From the NCBI RefSeq assembly GCF_031844705.1, contig NZ_CP134609.1, forward strand, positions 1,178,001 to 1,242,000: DNA of 64,000 nucleotides. Direction: 5' to 3'. The stretch's first letter is position 1. Each line of letters starts with the position of its first letter. Under the pieces are notes generated by a model. That model was not told the origin of the DNA. It saw nothing but the letters and a program-made list of their open reading frames with translations, and did no database searches. Below, piece by piece: positions 36,595 through 45,536 of this stretch. Made by a program: the position numbers and the translations under genes. Origin of the DNA: Streptomyces sp. ITFR-16 (GTDB lineage Bacteria > Actinomycetota > Actinomycetes > Streptomycetales > Streptomycetaceae).

Positions 36595-36633
36595 GTAGAC
36601 ATCACATGTAGACATCGGATGTGGACACAGCGG
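36595..36633. repeat. Three tandem 13-bp repeats before the MFS gene
   Basis: GTAGACATCACAT, GTAGACATCGGAT and GTGGACACAGCGG lie head to tail, ending 33 bases before the MFS start. In addition GTCTA (36581-36585) and TAGAC (36596-36600) form an inverted pair. The layout suits a promoter operator for the TetR protein encoded at the end of the same operon. Confidence 0.5.
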
Positions 36634-36666
36634 ACGGCCTTCGGGGCGGGACGTGTGAGGAGCGAG

Positions 36667-38160
36667 ATGGAGTCGGTACGGTCGCGGGCCCTGGTGCCCT
36701 GCTTGGCGTTCGTCTGCCTGGTCACGGCCGTGATCGGCAGCCTCGGGGCCCCACTGATCCCCTCCATCGCGGCTATGAGCCATGTGTCGGTCGCCGATGC
36801 GCAGTGGTCGCTGACGATCACGCAGTTGGTAGCGGCGGTGGCCACCCCTGTGATGGGGCGGCTCGGCGACGGGCCGCACCGCAGGCGGGTGGTCGTCGGC
36901 ACTCTGGCGCTGGTCGTGATCGGCTGCGTGCTGGCCGCACTTCCGCTGGGCTTCGCGACGCTGCTGGTGGGCCGTGCGTTGCAGGGCATTGGGCTCGGCC
37001 TGACTCCGCTGACCATCGCCGTGGCCCGGGACGCGCTGCCCGCCGCCCGCTCCGCACCGGTGATCGCCATGCTCTCCATCACCGCGGTGACGGGTGTGGG
37101 ACTGGGCTACCCTCTCACCGGCCTGGTGGCCCAGTGGGGAGGCGTGCGTGGGGCCTACTGGCTGGGTGTCGTGGTCAGTGCGCTGGGACTGGCCGCCGCC
37201 GCGTGGGCCGTGCCCGCGGCACGGCACCGGGCCCGTGTCCCCCTGGACATCCTCGGAGCGGTGCTGTTGGCCCTGGGCACTGCGGGACTGCTGGTGGCGA
37301 TCAGCGAGGGCGAGGCGTGGGGATGGGGCTCGTGGCGCGTGGACGGCATGATCGGCGCCTCCGTCCTGCTGCTCGCCGTCTGGGTGTTCTGGGAACTGCG
37401 CACGCCTCACCCACTGGTTGCGCTGAGGCTGGTGCGTGACAGGTCGGTGATGACCGCGAGCGTGGCGGCGGTCCTGGCCGGTGTCGGCATGTACATGCTG
37501 TTGTCCACCGTGACCAGGTTGGTACAGACGCCCGCCGCGACAGGCTACGGGCTGGGCCAGACAGTGGTCGTGGCCGGTCTGGCCCTTACCCCGTTCTCCA
37601 TCGGCAGCTTCCTGGCGAACCGGCTCACCCCGACTCTGGTGCGCTGGACCTCACCGCGGGCGGTGCTCCCGATGAGCTGTCTGATCCTGCTCGCCTCAAT
37701 GGCGATGTTCACCTCGTGGCGCGGGAACATGGCCCAGATCATGGCTGTCATGTTCGTCGCGGGCCTCGGTGTCGGCGTCATCTTCGCGGTGATTCCCGGC
37801 TTCCTCGTCCGTGCGGTGCCCTCGCACGAGACCGGCAGCGCGATGAGCTTCAACCAGGTACTGCGCTACATCGGCTACGCGGTCGGCAGCGCGATGAGCG
37901 CGGCCGTGCTGGAGGGGCACACCGGTGCGGGCGCGGCCTACCCCTCCTCCAACGGCTATACCGCAGTGGGACTGCTCAGTTGCGTGGTCTGGCTCGTGAC
38001 CGCCGCAGTGGCCCTGATCGTGCCGTTGCGTCGCCGAGGCGGGCGGATCCTGTCGGGGAACCTGCCCCAGGGACGCATACATCCAGTGACGGAGAGTGCA
38101 CACCGTCCTGCGGCACCGGGCCCGTTGTCGGGGCAACGCGACGAAACGGTCGCGGAATGA
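36667..38160 (+). CDS. MFS drug exporter, DHA2-like (14 helices)
   Basis: A 497-residue efflux protein. N-terminal helices LAFVCLVTAVIGSLGAPLIP, motif A-like GRLGDGPHRRRVVVG, and motif C-like AVTGVGLGYPLTGLVAQWGG in helix 5; 13-14 helices can be counted. The cytoplasmic tail is long and hydrophilic. ATG at 36667 has GAGGAG upstream. The stop overlaps the following TetR start (ATGA), the usual arrangement for a self-regulated exporter. Substrate unknown; the P450 product is a possibility. Confidence 0.85.
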   Translation: MESVRSRALVPCLAFVCLVTAVIGSLGAPLIPSIAAMSHVSVADAQWSLTITQLVAAVATPVMGRLGDGPHRRRVVVGTLALVVIGCVLAALPLGFATLLVGRALQGIGLGLTPLTIAVARDALPAARSAPVIAMLSITAVTGVGLGYPLTGLVAQWGGVRGAYWLGVVVSALGLAAAAWAVPAARHRARVPLDILGAVLLALGTAGLLVAISEGEAWGWGSWRVDGMIGASVLLLAVWVFWELRTPHPLVALRLVRDRSVMTASVAAVLAGVGMYMLLSTVTRLVQTPAATGYGLGQTVVVAGLALTPFSIGSFLANRLTPTLVRWTSPRAVLPMSCLILLASMAMFTSWRGNMAQIMAVMFVAGLGVGVIFAVIPGFLVRAVPSHETGSAMSFNQVLRYIGYAVGSAMSAAVLEGHTGAGAAYPSSNGYTAVGLLSCVVWLVTAAVALIVPLRRRGGRILSGNLPQGRIHPVTESAHRPAAPGPLSGQRDETVAE

Positions 38161-38789
38161 GTGCGACGACACCGGCCGGTGCTCAGCCAACCGCGGCCGG
38201 CCGGCCGCGGCGTGACGCCGCAGGCAGCCGTGACCGGCTACTGAAGGCCGCGAGTGAGCTGTTCGCCGAGCACGGGTACGACCGCACCACCGCGCGGGCC
38301 ATCGGCAGCCGTGCCGGTGTGGACCCGACCATGATCGCCCGCTACTTCGGCGGCAAGGCCCAGCTCTATGTCGCCACGCTGCGTATGGGTGACGGCCCTA
38401 ACGAGATCGTCGACCTGCTCGACCCCGGCAGGCTGGCGGTGATCCTCGACCTGACCCGGCGGCGGGGCCCCAATCCCATCTACCAGGTCGCCGTCCGCCC
38501 GCACGACGATCCTGCGGGTCAGACGGCCACCCGCGAGGAGCTTCACCGCCGCGTGATCGAGCCGCTGCGCCGTCGACTGTCGGCAGAAGGCGTGGACCAG
38601 CCGGAACTGCGTGCCGAGATCATCGCCAGCGCCTTCATCGGCGTCGTCCTGGCACGCACGTCCGGTGCCTTCGATCATCTGCCCGACGTACGAGACGACG
38701 TACTGGGCGCGCTGCTCCTCGACATGCTGAGCCCCGAGCCGCCACTGTCGCGGCGAGCCGATGGCCGGCTGCCGGACACGGGATCGTAG
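38157..38789 (+). CDS. TetR-family regulator co-transcribed with MFS exporter
   Basis: A 210-residue repressor: RLLKAASELFAEHGYDRTTA and IGSRAGVDPTMIARYFGGKA form the helix-turn-helix at about residues 27-72. The C-terminal domain (REELHRRVIEPLRRRLSAEG, EIIASAFIGVVLART) is of the TetR_C_17-like type. Four-base overlap with the exporter gene indicates coupling, so it probably represses the exporter promoter at the tandem repeats near 36,600. Confidence 0.87.
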   Translation: MSATTPAGAQPTAAGRPRRDAAGSRDRLLKAASELFAEHGYDRTTARAIGSRAGVDPTMIARYFGGKAQLYVATLRMGDGPNEIVDLLDPGRLAVILDLTRRRGPNPIYQVAVRPHDDPAGQTATREELHRRVIEPLRRRLSAEGVDQPELRAEIIASAFIGVVLARTSGAFDHLPDVRDDVLGALLLDMLSPEPPLSRRADGRLPDTGS

Positions 38790-39062
38790 AACAACCGAGC
38801 CTTTCCTGTGGCGAGCGCCTGCGACACGACCGGTCGGATGCGTGGGTGATCGTTGTTCTCGGCAGGCCCCTCGGTGGGCTTTGGCCGATGTGTGCCCCGC
38901 GGTGACCAAAACGCTGGGGCATCAACACACTCGGCAGCGGCAACGCCGGCCGGAAGCTGCGCCCCGACCACCTTCGGGGTCCGAGCGTTCGCCGCTGCGC
39001 CTCCTGGCACATGACCAAATACGCGTACCTGGCAGTGCCAGGCCGGAATCGATTCGACAGGA
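38790..39062. other. Gene-free spacer upstream of asnB
   Basis: No reading frame with support. The right part of the intergenic region (39,040-39,180) is unusually AT-rich for this sequence and probably holds the asnB promoter. Confidence 0.45.
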
Positions 39063-39079
39063 TTGCGCTATTGGCGCAA
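39063..39079. promoter_or_regulatory. Dyad TTGCGC-N5-GCGCAA before asnB
   Basis: A 6-bp perfect inverted repeat about 150 bases before the asparagine synthetase start, at the edge of an AT-rich stretch. Candidate operator; no adjacent regulator gene points to its binder. Confidence 0.35.
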
Positions 39080-39227
39080 AGCTTTCCAGACCGCACGAAA
39101 CCTGCAATTAACATAAATTTACCTGTCAGAAATGCCACACGGGTGATCCCCGATTCCATGTGGACTAACTGCGTGTATAGGGCAACAGTCACCCGAGGCA
39201 ACTCTCTTCGAGTGGACTGGGGTTCTC

Positions 39228-41056
39228 ATGTGTGGAATCACCGGCTGGGTCTCCTACCGGCGTGACCTGACGGAACATCAAGAAGACATCGACGCCATGA
39301 CACGGACCATGGCGTGCCGCGGCCCCGACGCCGCGGGCGCGTGGGTGGCGCCGCACGTCGCCCTGGGGCACCGGCGGCTCGCCGTGATCGACCTGCCGGG
39401 CGGCGCGCAGCCGATGACCGTGGAGACTCCCGACGGGGCGGTCTGCATGGTCTACTCCGGCGAGGCGTACAACTTCACCGAGCTGCGCTCGGAACTGCGC
39501 CGTGCCGGGCAGCGGTTCGACACCGACTCCGACACCGAGGTGGTGCTGCGCGGCTACCTCGTGTGGGGCGAGAAGCTCGTGGAGCACCTCAACGGGATGT
39601 ACGCCTTCGCCATCTGGGACACCCGCACCGAGCGCCTGGTGATGATCCGCGACCGGATGGGCATCAAGCCGTTCTACTACTACGAGACCGAGGACGGCGT
39701 CGTCTTCGGCTCCGAGCCCAAGGCGATCCTGGCCAATCCCACCGTCGCCCCCGTCGTCGGACTCGACGGCCTGCGCGAGCTCTTCGCCGGCGCCAAGACG
39801 CCCGGCGCCGCGGTCTGGGAGGGCATGCGCGAGGTGCGGCCCGGGGAGATCATCGTCCTGGACCGGGGCGGGATGCGCCACCACATCTACTGGCGGCTGC
39901 GTTCCGAGCCGCACACCGACAGCAAGGACGAGACGGTCGCGCACGTCCGCGCGTTACTGGATGACATCGTGCGCCGCCAGCTCGTCGCCGACGTGCCCCG
40001 CTGCACGCTGCTCTCCGGCGGCCTGGACTCCTCCGCGCTCACCTCCCTGGCACAGATCCACCTGGCGCCCCAGGGCGAGACGGTGCGCAGCTTCGCCGTC
40101 GACTTCCCCGACCAGGACAAGCACTTCCAGGCCATCGACGTCTCGCCCACCCAGGACACGCCCTACGTCCACGCCGTCGCCGAACACGTGGGCTGCGACC
40201 ACCAGGACATCATCCTGGACGGGGCCGCGCTGTCCGCCCCCGAGGTCCGCCGCGCGGCCGTGGGCGCCCGTGATCTGCCGGCCGGCATCGGCGACCGCGA
40301 CAACTCCCTCTATCTGCTGTTCGCCGCGGTCCGCCGCCACTCCACCGTGGCGCTGTCCGGCGAGTCGGCCGACGAGGTGTTCGGCGGCTATCCGTGGTTC
40401 CACGACGAGCGGCGGTACGCCGAGACCTTCCCCTGGCTGGCGGGCGGCACTCGCTCATCGAATCGGGCGGCCAGATCAGTGAGGACCTCAAGCCCGCGCT
40501 GGCCCTCGGGGACTTCATCTCCGACAGCTACCGGACGGCCGTCGCGCAGACCCCCGCCCTGGACGGGGAGACGGGCCTGGACCAGCGCATGCGGGTGGTC
40601 AGCCACCTCCATCTGACCCGCATGGTGCAGACCCTCCTGGACCGCAAGGACCGGATGAGCATGGCCGTCGGCCTGGAGGTCCGCGTCCCGTTCTGCGACC
40701 ACCGCCTCGTTCAGTACGTCTTCAACGCCCCCTGGTCCCTGAAGACCTTCGACGGCCGTGAGAAGAGCCTGCTGCGTGCCGCGACCCGGGATGTCCTGCC
40801 CGAGTCGGTCGCCAACCGCAAGAAGAGCGGATACCCGGGCACATTCGACCCCGCCTATGTCGAGGCCATCCAGTCCCAGGGCGCCGAACTGCTCCGCGCC
40901 GGCCACGCCGCGACGGACCTGGTCAACCGCGAGCGCCTCACCGAGGCCACCACCCGGCCCGCCGCCGACCTGGACCAGCGGCAGCGGATGCTGCTGGAGC
41001 GCACACTCGACCTGGGCGCGTGGTTCGACATCCACCACCCGACGGTCAGGGTCTGA
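39228..41056 (+). pseudogene. asnB: Glutamine-hydrolysing asparagine synthetase with one frameshift
   Basis: Class II glutamine amidotransferase plus synthetase domains. ATG at 39228 gives MCGITGW with the essential Cys2 nucleophile; RGPDAAGAW, YSGEAYNF and LNGMYAFAIWD follow. The ATP pyrophosphatase loop LLSGGLDSSA is near residue 262. The frame breaks near 40,437-40,455 in a G-rich GGCGGGCGGC run; the rest (GGQISEDLKPALALGDFISD to the end, including GLEVRVPFCDHRL and ANRKKSGYPG) continues in the +1 frame to 41,056. One base is missing overall, and the joined protein would be about 610 residues, a normal length. It may be a recent null allele or a sequencing error. Function otherwise intact. 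Confidence 0.85.
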
Positions 41057-41062
41057 CCCCGA

Positions 41063-41090
41063 CGAGGAGCGGGCCCCGGCCCGCTCCTCG
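41063..41090 (+). terminator. Rho-independent terminator after asnB
   Basis: CGAGGAGCGGGCC (41063-41075) pairs perfectly with GGCCCGCTCCTCG (41078-41090) and is followed by ATTTCCCCTTT. It lies six bases after the asnB stop. One of the clearest terminators in the window. Confidence 0.88.
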
Positions 41091-41858
41091 ATTTCCCCTT
41101 TCGCTGCGAATTGCGCAACTCGCGTGGAGCCAGAAGACATACCGGCGATAGCGGAGACTCGATTTCATGCGCATATCCAGCGTTGCCACCCCAGGAGGAG
41201 CGCAGATGGTCCAATGGTTGGAGGCCAATGCGGATCCACGGAAACTATGGCGGGAACTCGACGGTGCGCCTTTCGACCGACGCTCCCGGCAAGGCCGGGC
41301 TCCGGTTGACGGTGGGGCGCGTGGTAGGTGAGTACGCATTCCCGGCCGCTGTTTGAGCCCGGTCTGGTCTCCGGGCCGGCGCCCGCGCAGACGCGGTCGG
41401 CGAAAATCGGGACGCACCGGCGCCCGCAGAACCGTTCCGCGCTGTGGGTGGGCCGGCAGCGAGGCGAGACCCGCAGAACCTCACCGGCGGTGTCAACCAC
41501 TCGGGCAGGCCCGGGTCGGTGAGCAAGCCGGGGATGAGGCGATGTAGTCATGGGTGGTGCCAGCGGTATGCCCGAGACGGCCGCGAGCTGGGTGAGGGGA
41601 ACGTGACAGCGCGGGCACACCAGCGCGAGAAGCACGCGCCAACACGGCGAGAGCCCGCACCGTCATCGCCCGCGCGGGCGATGACGAGGATCGAAAGCCC
41701 GGCACAGGGACAGGTCGAGGGCTGCAGGACAGGTAGCAAACGAGGCTCTTGCTCCGGTGAGCTGTGACTTCGAAAGCGGAAGCGGGAATTCTTCAGGTCG
41801 TAACCGGTCAGGAGGGGTGCGCGGACCGAACGCGCCGGGCCCACAAGGTGCTGTGGGG
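41091..41858. other. 770-base stretch without a recognised gene
   Basis: Short open frames occur on both strands, but none has a good ribosome site with a recognisable product. Base composition is a little lower in GC than the flanks. It may be decayed sequence next to the broken asnB. Confidence 0.45.
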
Positions 41859-42539
41859 TCAGCCGTTGAAGACAAGCTCGCTCCGGTCGCGGCGTTCATA
41901 CAGGTCCCAGTACAGCGGCGCGATCTGTTCCGGAGTGGCGGCGGGAATGCCTTCGGGTCCGCCTTCGCCGATCCACGTGTTGATCGCGACGTGTACGGCG
42001 TACACACCGCTGCCCGTCAGCTCGTTGTGGAGGTTGAGGGTCCAGTTACGCAGCGCGCCGGCGGCGGCGTTGACGTTGCCGAGCATGGGGATGGGGTGGA
42101 CGGAACCGCCACCGGTGGTGAAGATCAGCGTCCCCGCCCCGGCCTCTCGCATGGCGGGCAGCACCGCGCGTGCTGCGGCGACGGCCCCGTAGAAGGTGTA
42201 TTCGATCTGTGGCTGGACGTTCTCGACCGTGACTTCGCTCGGGGGGACCGTGGTGAAGCCGGGTACCGGCGAGTGCGGTGCCGGAGAGTACTCCAGCACG
42301 TCGAGCGTGCCGAAGCGGGCCTGGGCCGCTTCCAGAGCAGCGGTGAGGGACGGCCGGTCCAGCACGTCGGCGGGGAAGGCGGCGGCCACGACGCCCTCCT
42401 GTCGCAGCTGGTCGGTCAGCGCATCGAGCTTCCTCTTGGTACGGGCGATCAAGGCGACGTCGAAGCCGCGGCTGCCGAAGGTACGGGCGATGGCCAGGCC
42501 CATACCGGGACCGGCGCCGACGATGGCGAGAGTGGGCAC
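41859..42539 (-). CDS. SDR-family oxidoreductase (atypical)
   Basis: A 226-residue short-chain dehydrogenase. The nucleotide site AIVGAGPGMGLAIARTFGSR is the divergent GAGPGxG form. Instead of the usual YxxxK catalytic pair the region reads TTGGGSVHPIPMLGNVNAAA, so the enzyme belongs to an SDR subgroup lacking the classical tetrad and may not be a simple dehydrogenase. GTG at 42539 is preferred; the frame upstream has no ribosome site. It lies 44 bases after the quinone oxidoreductase-like gene, in one operon divergent from a TetR gene. Confidence 0.8.
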   Translation of the reverse strand: MPTLAIVGAGPGMGLAIARTFGSRGFDVALIARTKRKLDALTDQLRQEGVVAAAFPADVLDRPSLTAALEAAQARFGTLDVLEYSPAPHSPVPGFTTVPPSEVTVENVQPQIEYTFYGAVAAARAVLPAMREAGAGTLIFTTGGGSVHPIPMLGNVNAAAGALRNWTLNLHNELTGSGVYAVHVAINTWIGEGGPEGIPAATPEQIAPLYWDLYERRDRSELVFNG

Positions 42540-42582
42540 GATCAGACCTCTTCCGTGCGGGGTGCGGGTAGGACGGTTCCGT

Positions 42583-43521
42583 TCAGGAGCAAGTGATGGC
42601 GAGCTTGCCGAGCGCGCCCGCACCGAACGCGGCGAACGCGTCTGGGGCCTGCTCCAGCGGGTAGGTGGCGGTCACCGGTACACGCAGTGCGCCGGAGGTG
42701 GCGTCGGCCGCCAGGGCGGTGAGGGTCTGCACAGTGGCGTCAGCCATCACCGAGCGCGCGGTGGCATTTTGTCCCTCGACGGCGTCGGGGCCGAAGCCGA
42801 GGGTGGAGGCGATGCGTCCGCCCGGCCGCAGCAGGCCCGCGAGCTGGGCGCCGTCGCCGGCCAAGTGCACCACCGCGTCCACTCCGTGCGGGACGATCGC
42901 GCGGACCTGGGCTTCCAGGTCGCCGGTGAAGTCGACCAGGTGCACGTCGGCACCGGTGAGGCCGGTGACGAAGTCGGCTTCCGCGCCGGGACGGGCGGTG
43001 GCGATCACCTTGGCGCCGCGGGCGGCGGCGATCTGCACGGCCAGCGCGCCCACCCCTCCAGTGGCGCCGGAGATCAGCAGCGTCTCGTCCTTGCCCGGGT
43101 TCACCGCGTTCACGCTGTCCACTGCCGCCGTACCGGCCAGCCCCAGTGCTCCGGCGTCCTGAACGCTCAGCCCCTCCGGGATCGGTGCGACGCCGTATCC
43201 GGCGGTCACCGTGACGTACTGGGCCAGAGAACCCGTGCCCAGGAAGGGTTTCATCACGACGCCGAAGACCGTGTCACCGACCGCGAAGCCTTCCACGCCC
43301 TCGCCGAGGGCCTCGACGGTGCCGGCGAAGTCCTTGCCGACCACGAGCGGGAAGCGGTGCTCCATCATCCCCCGCATATATCCGGCGGCAGTGGCGGCGT
43401 CGAAGCCGTTCACCGAGGAGGCCGCCACCTTCACCAGCAGCTCACCGGCCTCCGGGCGCGGGATGTCGACCTCCCTCACGGCGGGAGCGGACGGAACGGA
43501 ATCGACAGTCACAGCACGCAT
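42583..43521 (-). CDS. Zinc-independent NADP-dependent alcohol dehydrogenase / quinone oxidoreductase
   Basis: A 312-residue MDR-family enzyme. The N-terminal GroES-like fold has SSVNGFDAATAAGYMRG and FPLVVGKDFAGTVEALGEGV; the nucleotide site is ISGATGGVGALAVQIAAARG near residue 140. The usual zinc-binding cysteines are absent, so it is the quinone-oxidoreductase (QOR) type. The ATG at 43521 is spaced nine bases from GCGAGG, while two ATGs just upstream sit too close to it. First gene of a two-gene operon with the SDR. Confidence 0.85.
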   Translation of the reverse strand: MRAVTVDSVPSAPAVREVDIPRPEAGELLVKVAASSVNGFDAATAAGYMRGMMEHRFPLVVGKDFAGTVEALGEGVEGFAVGDTVFGVVMKPFLGTGSLAQYVTVTAGYGVAPIPEGLSVQDAGALGLAGTAAVDSVNAVNPGKDETLLISGATGGVGALAVQIAAARGAKVIATARPGAEADFVTGLTGADVHLVDFTGDLEAQVRAIVPHGVDAVVHLAGDGAQLAGLLRPGGRIASTLGFGPDAVEGQNATARSVMADATVQTLTALAADATSGALRVPVTATYPLEQAPDAFAAFGAGALGKLAITCS

Positions 43522-43542
43522 GATCATCATCCTCGCAGAAGT

Positions 43543-43562
43543 GGAACGGCCTTCCCGTTTCC
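43543..43562. promoter_or_regulatory. Imperfect inverted repeat in the divergent MDR/TetR promoter
   Basis: GGAACGG (43543-43549) and CCGTTTCC (43555-43562) face each other, differing by one base insertion. A related half-site TGTTCCATTTCGG lies nearer the TetR start. It may be the TetR operator controlling both directions. Confidence 0.35.
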
Positions 43563-43622
43563 ATGATGTCCAGCGTAGCAACACAAGTGGGCAGGCTGTT
43601 CCATTTCGGTAGGGTGGGGACC

Positions 43623-44318
43623 ATGACCGCCTCCGCAGTTTCCGCCGACGCCCCGGGCCACCCGCCCGGGACGGGCCTGCGTGCCGACGCCGAACGCAAC
43701 CGCGAGAGCATCCTGGCCGCCGCCCGCCGCCTCTACGCCGCCGAAGGTCTCGGCGTGTCCATGGCTGCCGTGGCCCGCGAAGCCGGCGTCGGCAAAGCCA
43801 CCCTGTCCCGCCGCTTCGCGACCCGCGAAGAACTCATCAGCGCGGTCTTCGCCGACCGTATGGACGCCTACGCCATCGCCGTCACCGACGCCTTGGCCGA
43901 CCCCGAACCCTGGCGCGGCTTCGCCCGGTACATCGAAGCCGTCTGCGCCATGCAGGCCGCCGACCGAGGCTTCGCCGATGTCCTGACCATGACCTTCCCT
44001 GCCGCCAAAGCGCTGGAAGCCCGCCGCGCCGAGGCGTACAACGGCTTCCTTCTGCTGATCGAGCGGGCCCAGGCCACGGGACGTCTTCGGATGGACTTCA
44101 CCCCCGAGGACCTCGTCATCCTTTTGATGGCCAACGCTGGCGTTGTGGCCGCCGGCGGCGACGCCGCCCCCGACGCCTGGCGCCGTCTCGTCGGCCAGTT
44201 GCTCCGTGCTTTCGCGGTCCCCGGGGCGGAAGCCGGGCCACTGCCTCCCGCTCCCGCCCCCACAGCGCTCTACCGGGCCATGGTGCGCCTCTCCCGCCGC
44301 CTGCCCCCCACCTCCTGA
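43623..44318 (+). CDS. TetR-family regulator
   Basis: A 231-residue regulator. The helix-turn-helix is RESILAAARRLYAAEGLGVS ... AVAREAGVGKATLSRRFATR (about residues 28-72). The C-terminal part with RGFADVLTMTFPAAKALEAR is of the SCO1712-like TetR group. ATG at 43623 follows GTGGGGA. Divergent from the MDR/SDR pair, which it probably represses; such repressors often sense the substrate of the adjacent oxidoreductase. Confidence 0.87.
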   Translation: MTASAVSADAPGHPPGTGLRADAERNRESILAAARRLYAAEGLGVSMAAVAREAGVGKATLSRRFATREELISAVFADRMDAYAIAVTDALADPEPWRGFARYIEAVCAMQAADRGFADVLTMTFPAAKALEARRAEAYNGFLLLIERAQATGRLRMDFTPEDLVILLMANAGVVAAGGDAAPDAWRRLVGQLLRAFAVPGAEAGPLPPAPAPTALYRAMVRLSRRLPPTS

Positions 44319-44361
44319 ACCGGTCGGCCCCCGGGGGTGGCGGCTTCGGTCGAGCGAGAGG

Positions 44362-45258
44362 TCACCTGGCCCTGTCCAACACGGTCCGGACCAGTTCAAG
44401 AGCGTGGTCGACGTCGTGTGCGATATTCATCAGTTCCACGAAGCAGTGATCGACATCGGTCTCCCGTCCGGCGCCCGTGATCGCTCCCACGACCTCGTCG
44501 AGGGTCGCCTCCGTGGTCGGGTACACCCGCAGGACCATGCCGAGTCCGGACGGGTCCCGGCCTGCCTCGGCCGCCAGCCGCCGGACCTCCGCCATGGGAA
44601 CGTTGACGGCATCCGGGGTGAAGGGACCGGAGCCCGGCTGGACGACAGGGAGCCAGCCGTCGGCCCTGCGGGCGACACGGCGCATCGCGGCCGGAGCGAA
44701 GCCCGCCAGATAGATGGGGGGACGCGGACGCCGGACGGGCTTGAGGCCCACATAGGTGGCCGGGATCCGCGTGTACGCGCCCTCGAACTCGACCGGATCG
44801 GTGGTCCACCAGGCCTCCAGCGCGTCCAGGGCCTCGTCCAGCCGGGCGCCGCGCTCCTTCATCGGCACGCCCGCCGCCTGGTACTCCTCGGGGGACCAGC
44901 CGGTGCCGAAGCCGGGCAGCAGACGCCCCCCGCTGATGAGGTCGATGGTCGTCAGCGAGCGGGCGAGCAGGGCGGGCGCGTACCAGGGGGCCTGGAGGAT
45001 GTTGGCCCCGATTTCGGCCCGTTCCGTGGTGGTGGCGGCCACGGCCATCAGGGCGAACGGGTCGAGGACGGTCCGGAAGGTGTCCGGGACGCTGTCACCG
45101 CCTCCGTATCCGACGGTGGGCTCGACCGGGGCCAGGAGCCGGTCGCCGACCCAGAGGCTGTCCGCGCCCAGCGCCTCGGCCTCCTTCGCGAAGCGACCGG
45201 CCTCGTGGGCCTGGCGGGCCACCGGGCCCATCTGGGGCAGGGTGAATCCGATACGCAT
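44362..45258 (-). CDS. LLM-class F420-dependent oxidoreductase
   Basis: A 298-residue luciferase-like flavin/F420 enzyme. It begins MRIGFTLPQMGPVARQAHEA, has LGADSLWVGDRLLAP, ERAEIGANILQAPWYAPALL and GRLLPGFGTGWSPEEYQAAG, the pattern of the TIGR03619-type F420 subgroup common in actinomycetes. It transfers hydride between F420 and an unknown substrate. ATG at 45258 has CTGGAG upstream. It stands alone; 278 bases separate it from the next operon's end. Confidence 0.85.
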   Translation of the reverse strand: MRIGFTLPQMGPVARQAHEAGRFAKEAEALGADSLWVGDRLLAPVEPTVGYGGGDSVPDTFRTVLDPFALMAVAATTTERAEIGANILQAPWYAPALLARSLTTIDLISGGRLLPGFGTGWSPEEYQAAGVPMKERGARLDEALDALEAWWTTDPVEFEGAYTRIPATYVGLKPVRRPRPPIYLAGFAPAAMRRVARRADGWLPVVQPGSGPFTPDAVNVPMAEVRRLAAEAGRDPSGLGMVLRVYPTTEATLDEVVGAITGAGRETDVDHCFVELMNIAHDVDHALELVRTVLDRAR

Positions 45259-45536
45259 GACGACTCCAGGAAATGGTCGGTGGAGGGCGGGCAGGCGGCT
45301 GATTCCGTGACCGCGTCAGACCGGTGCGCGGCCTGGCGCGCAGGTGCACTGTCTCACCAGAGGACGGGCGGCCTCTGCACAGCACTGTTGATCGTTTCCT
45401 CCTTGCAACGGAACTCTTCGAACGGCACGGCCGCCTACTGGGCAGTGCCGTTCGAGATCGATGACCGGACGGGCCAAGTCGCGCGTCCGCGGAGTCGCGA
45501 GGGTACGGCCGGTGGTGAGCCGAACGGCCGTTTGAC

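Noticed and set aside
36595..36633. CRISPR array or replication iterons
   Set aside because: Only three imperfect 13-bp units without spacers, located in a promoter.
32403..38789. Natural-product biosynthetic gene cluster around the P450
   Set aside because: No polyketide, peptide, terpene or RiPP core enzyme is present; only redox, transport and regulatory genes.
41165..41635. 156-codon minus-strand frame after asnB with a CPRC motif
   Set aside because: No ribosome site, no recognised family, and competing frames of similar length on both strands.
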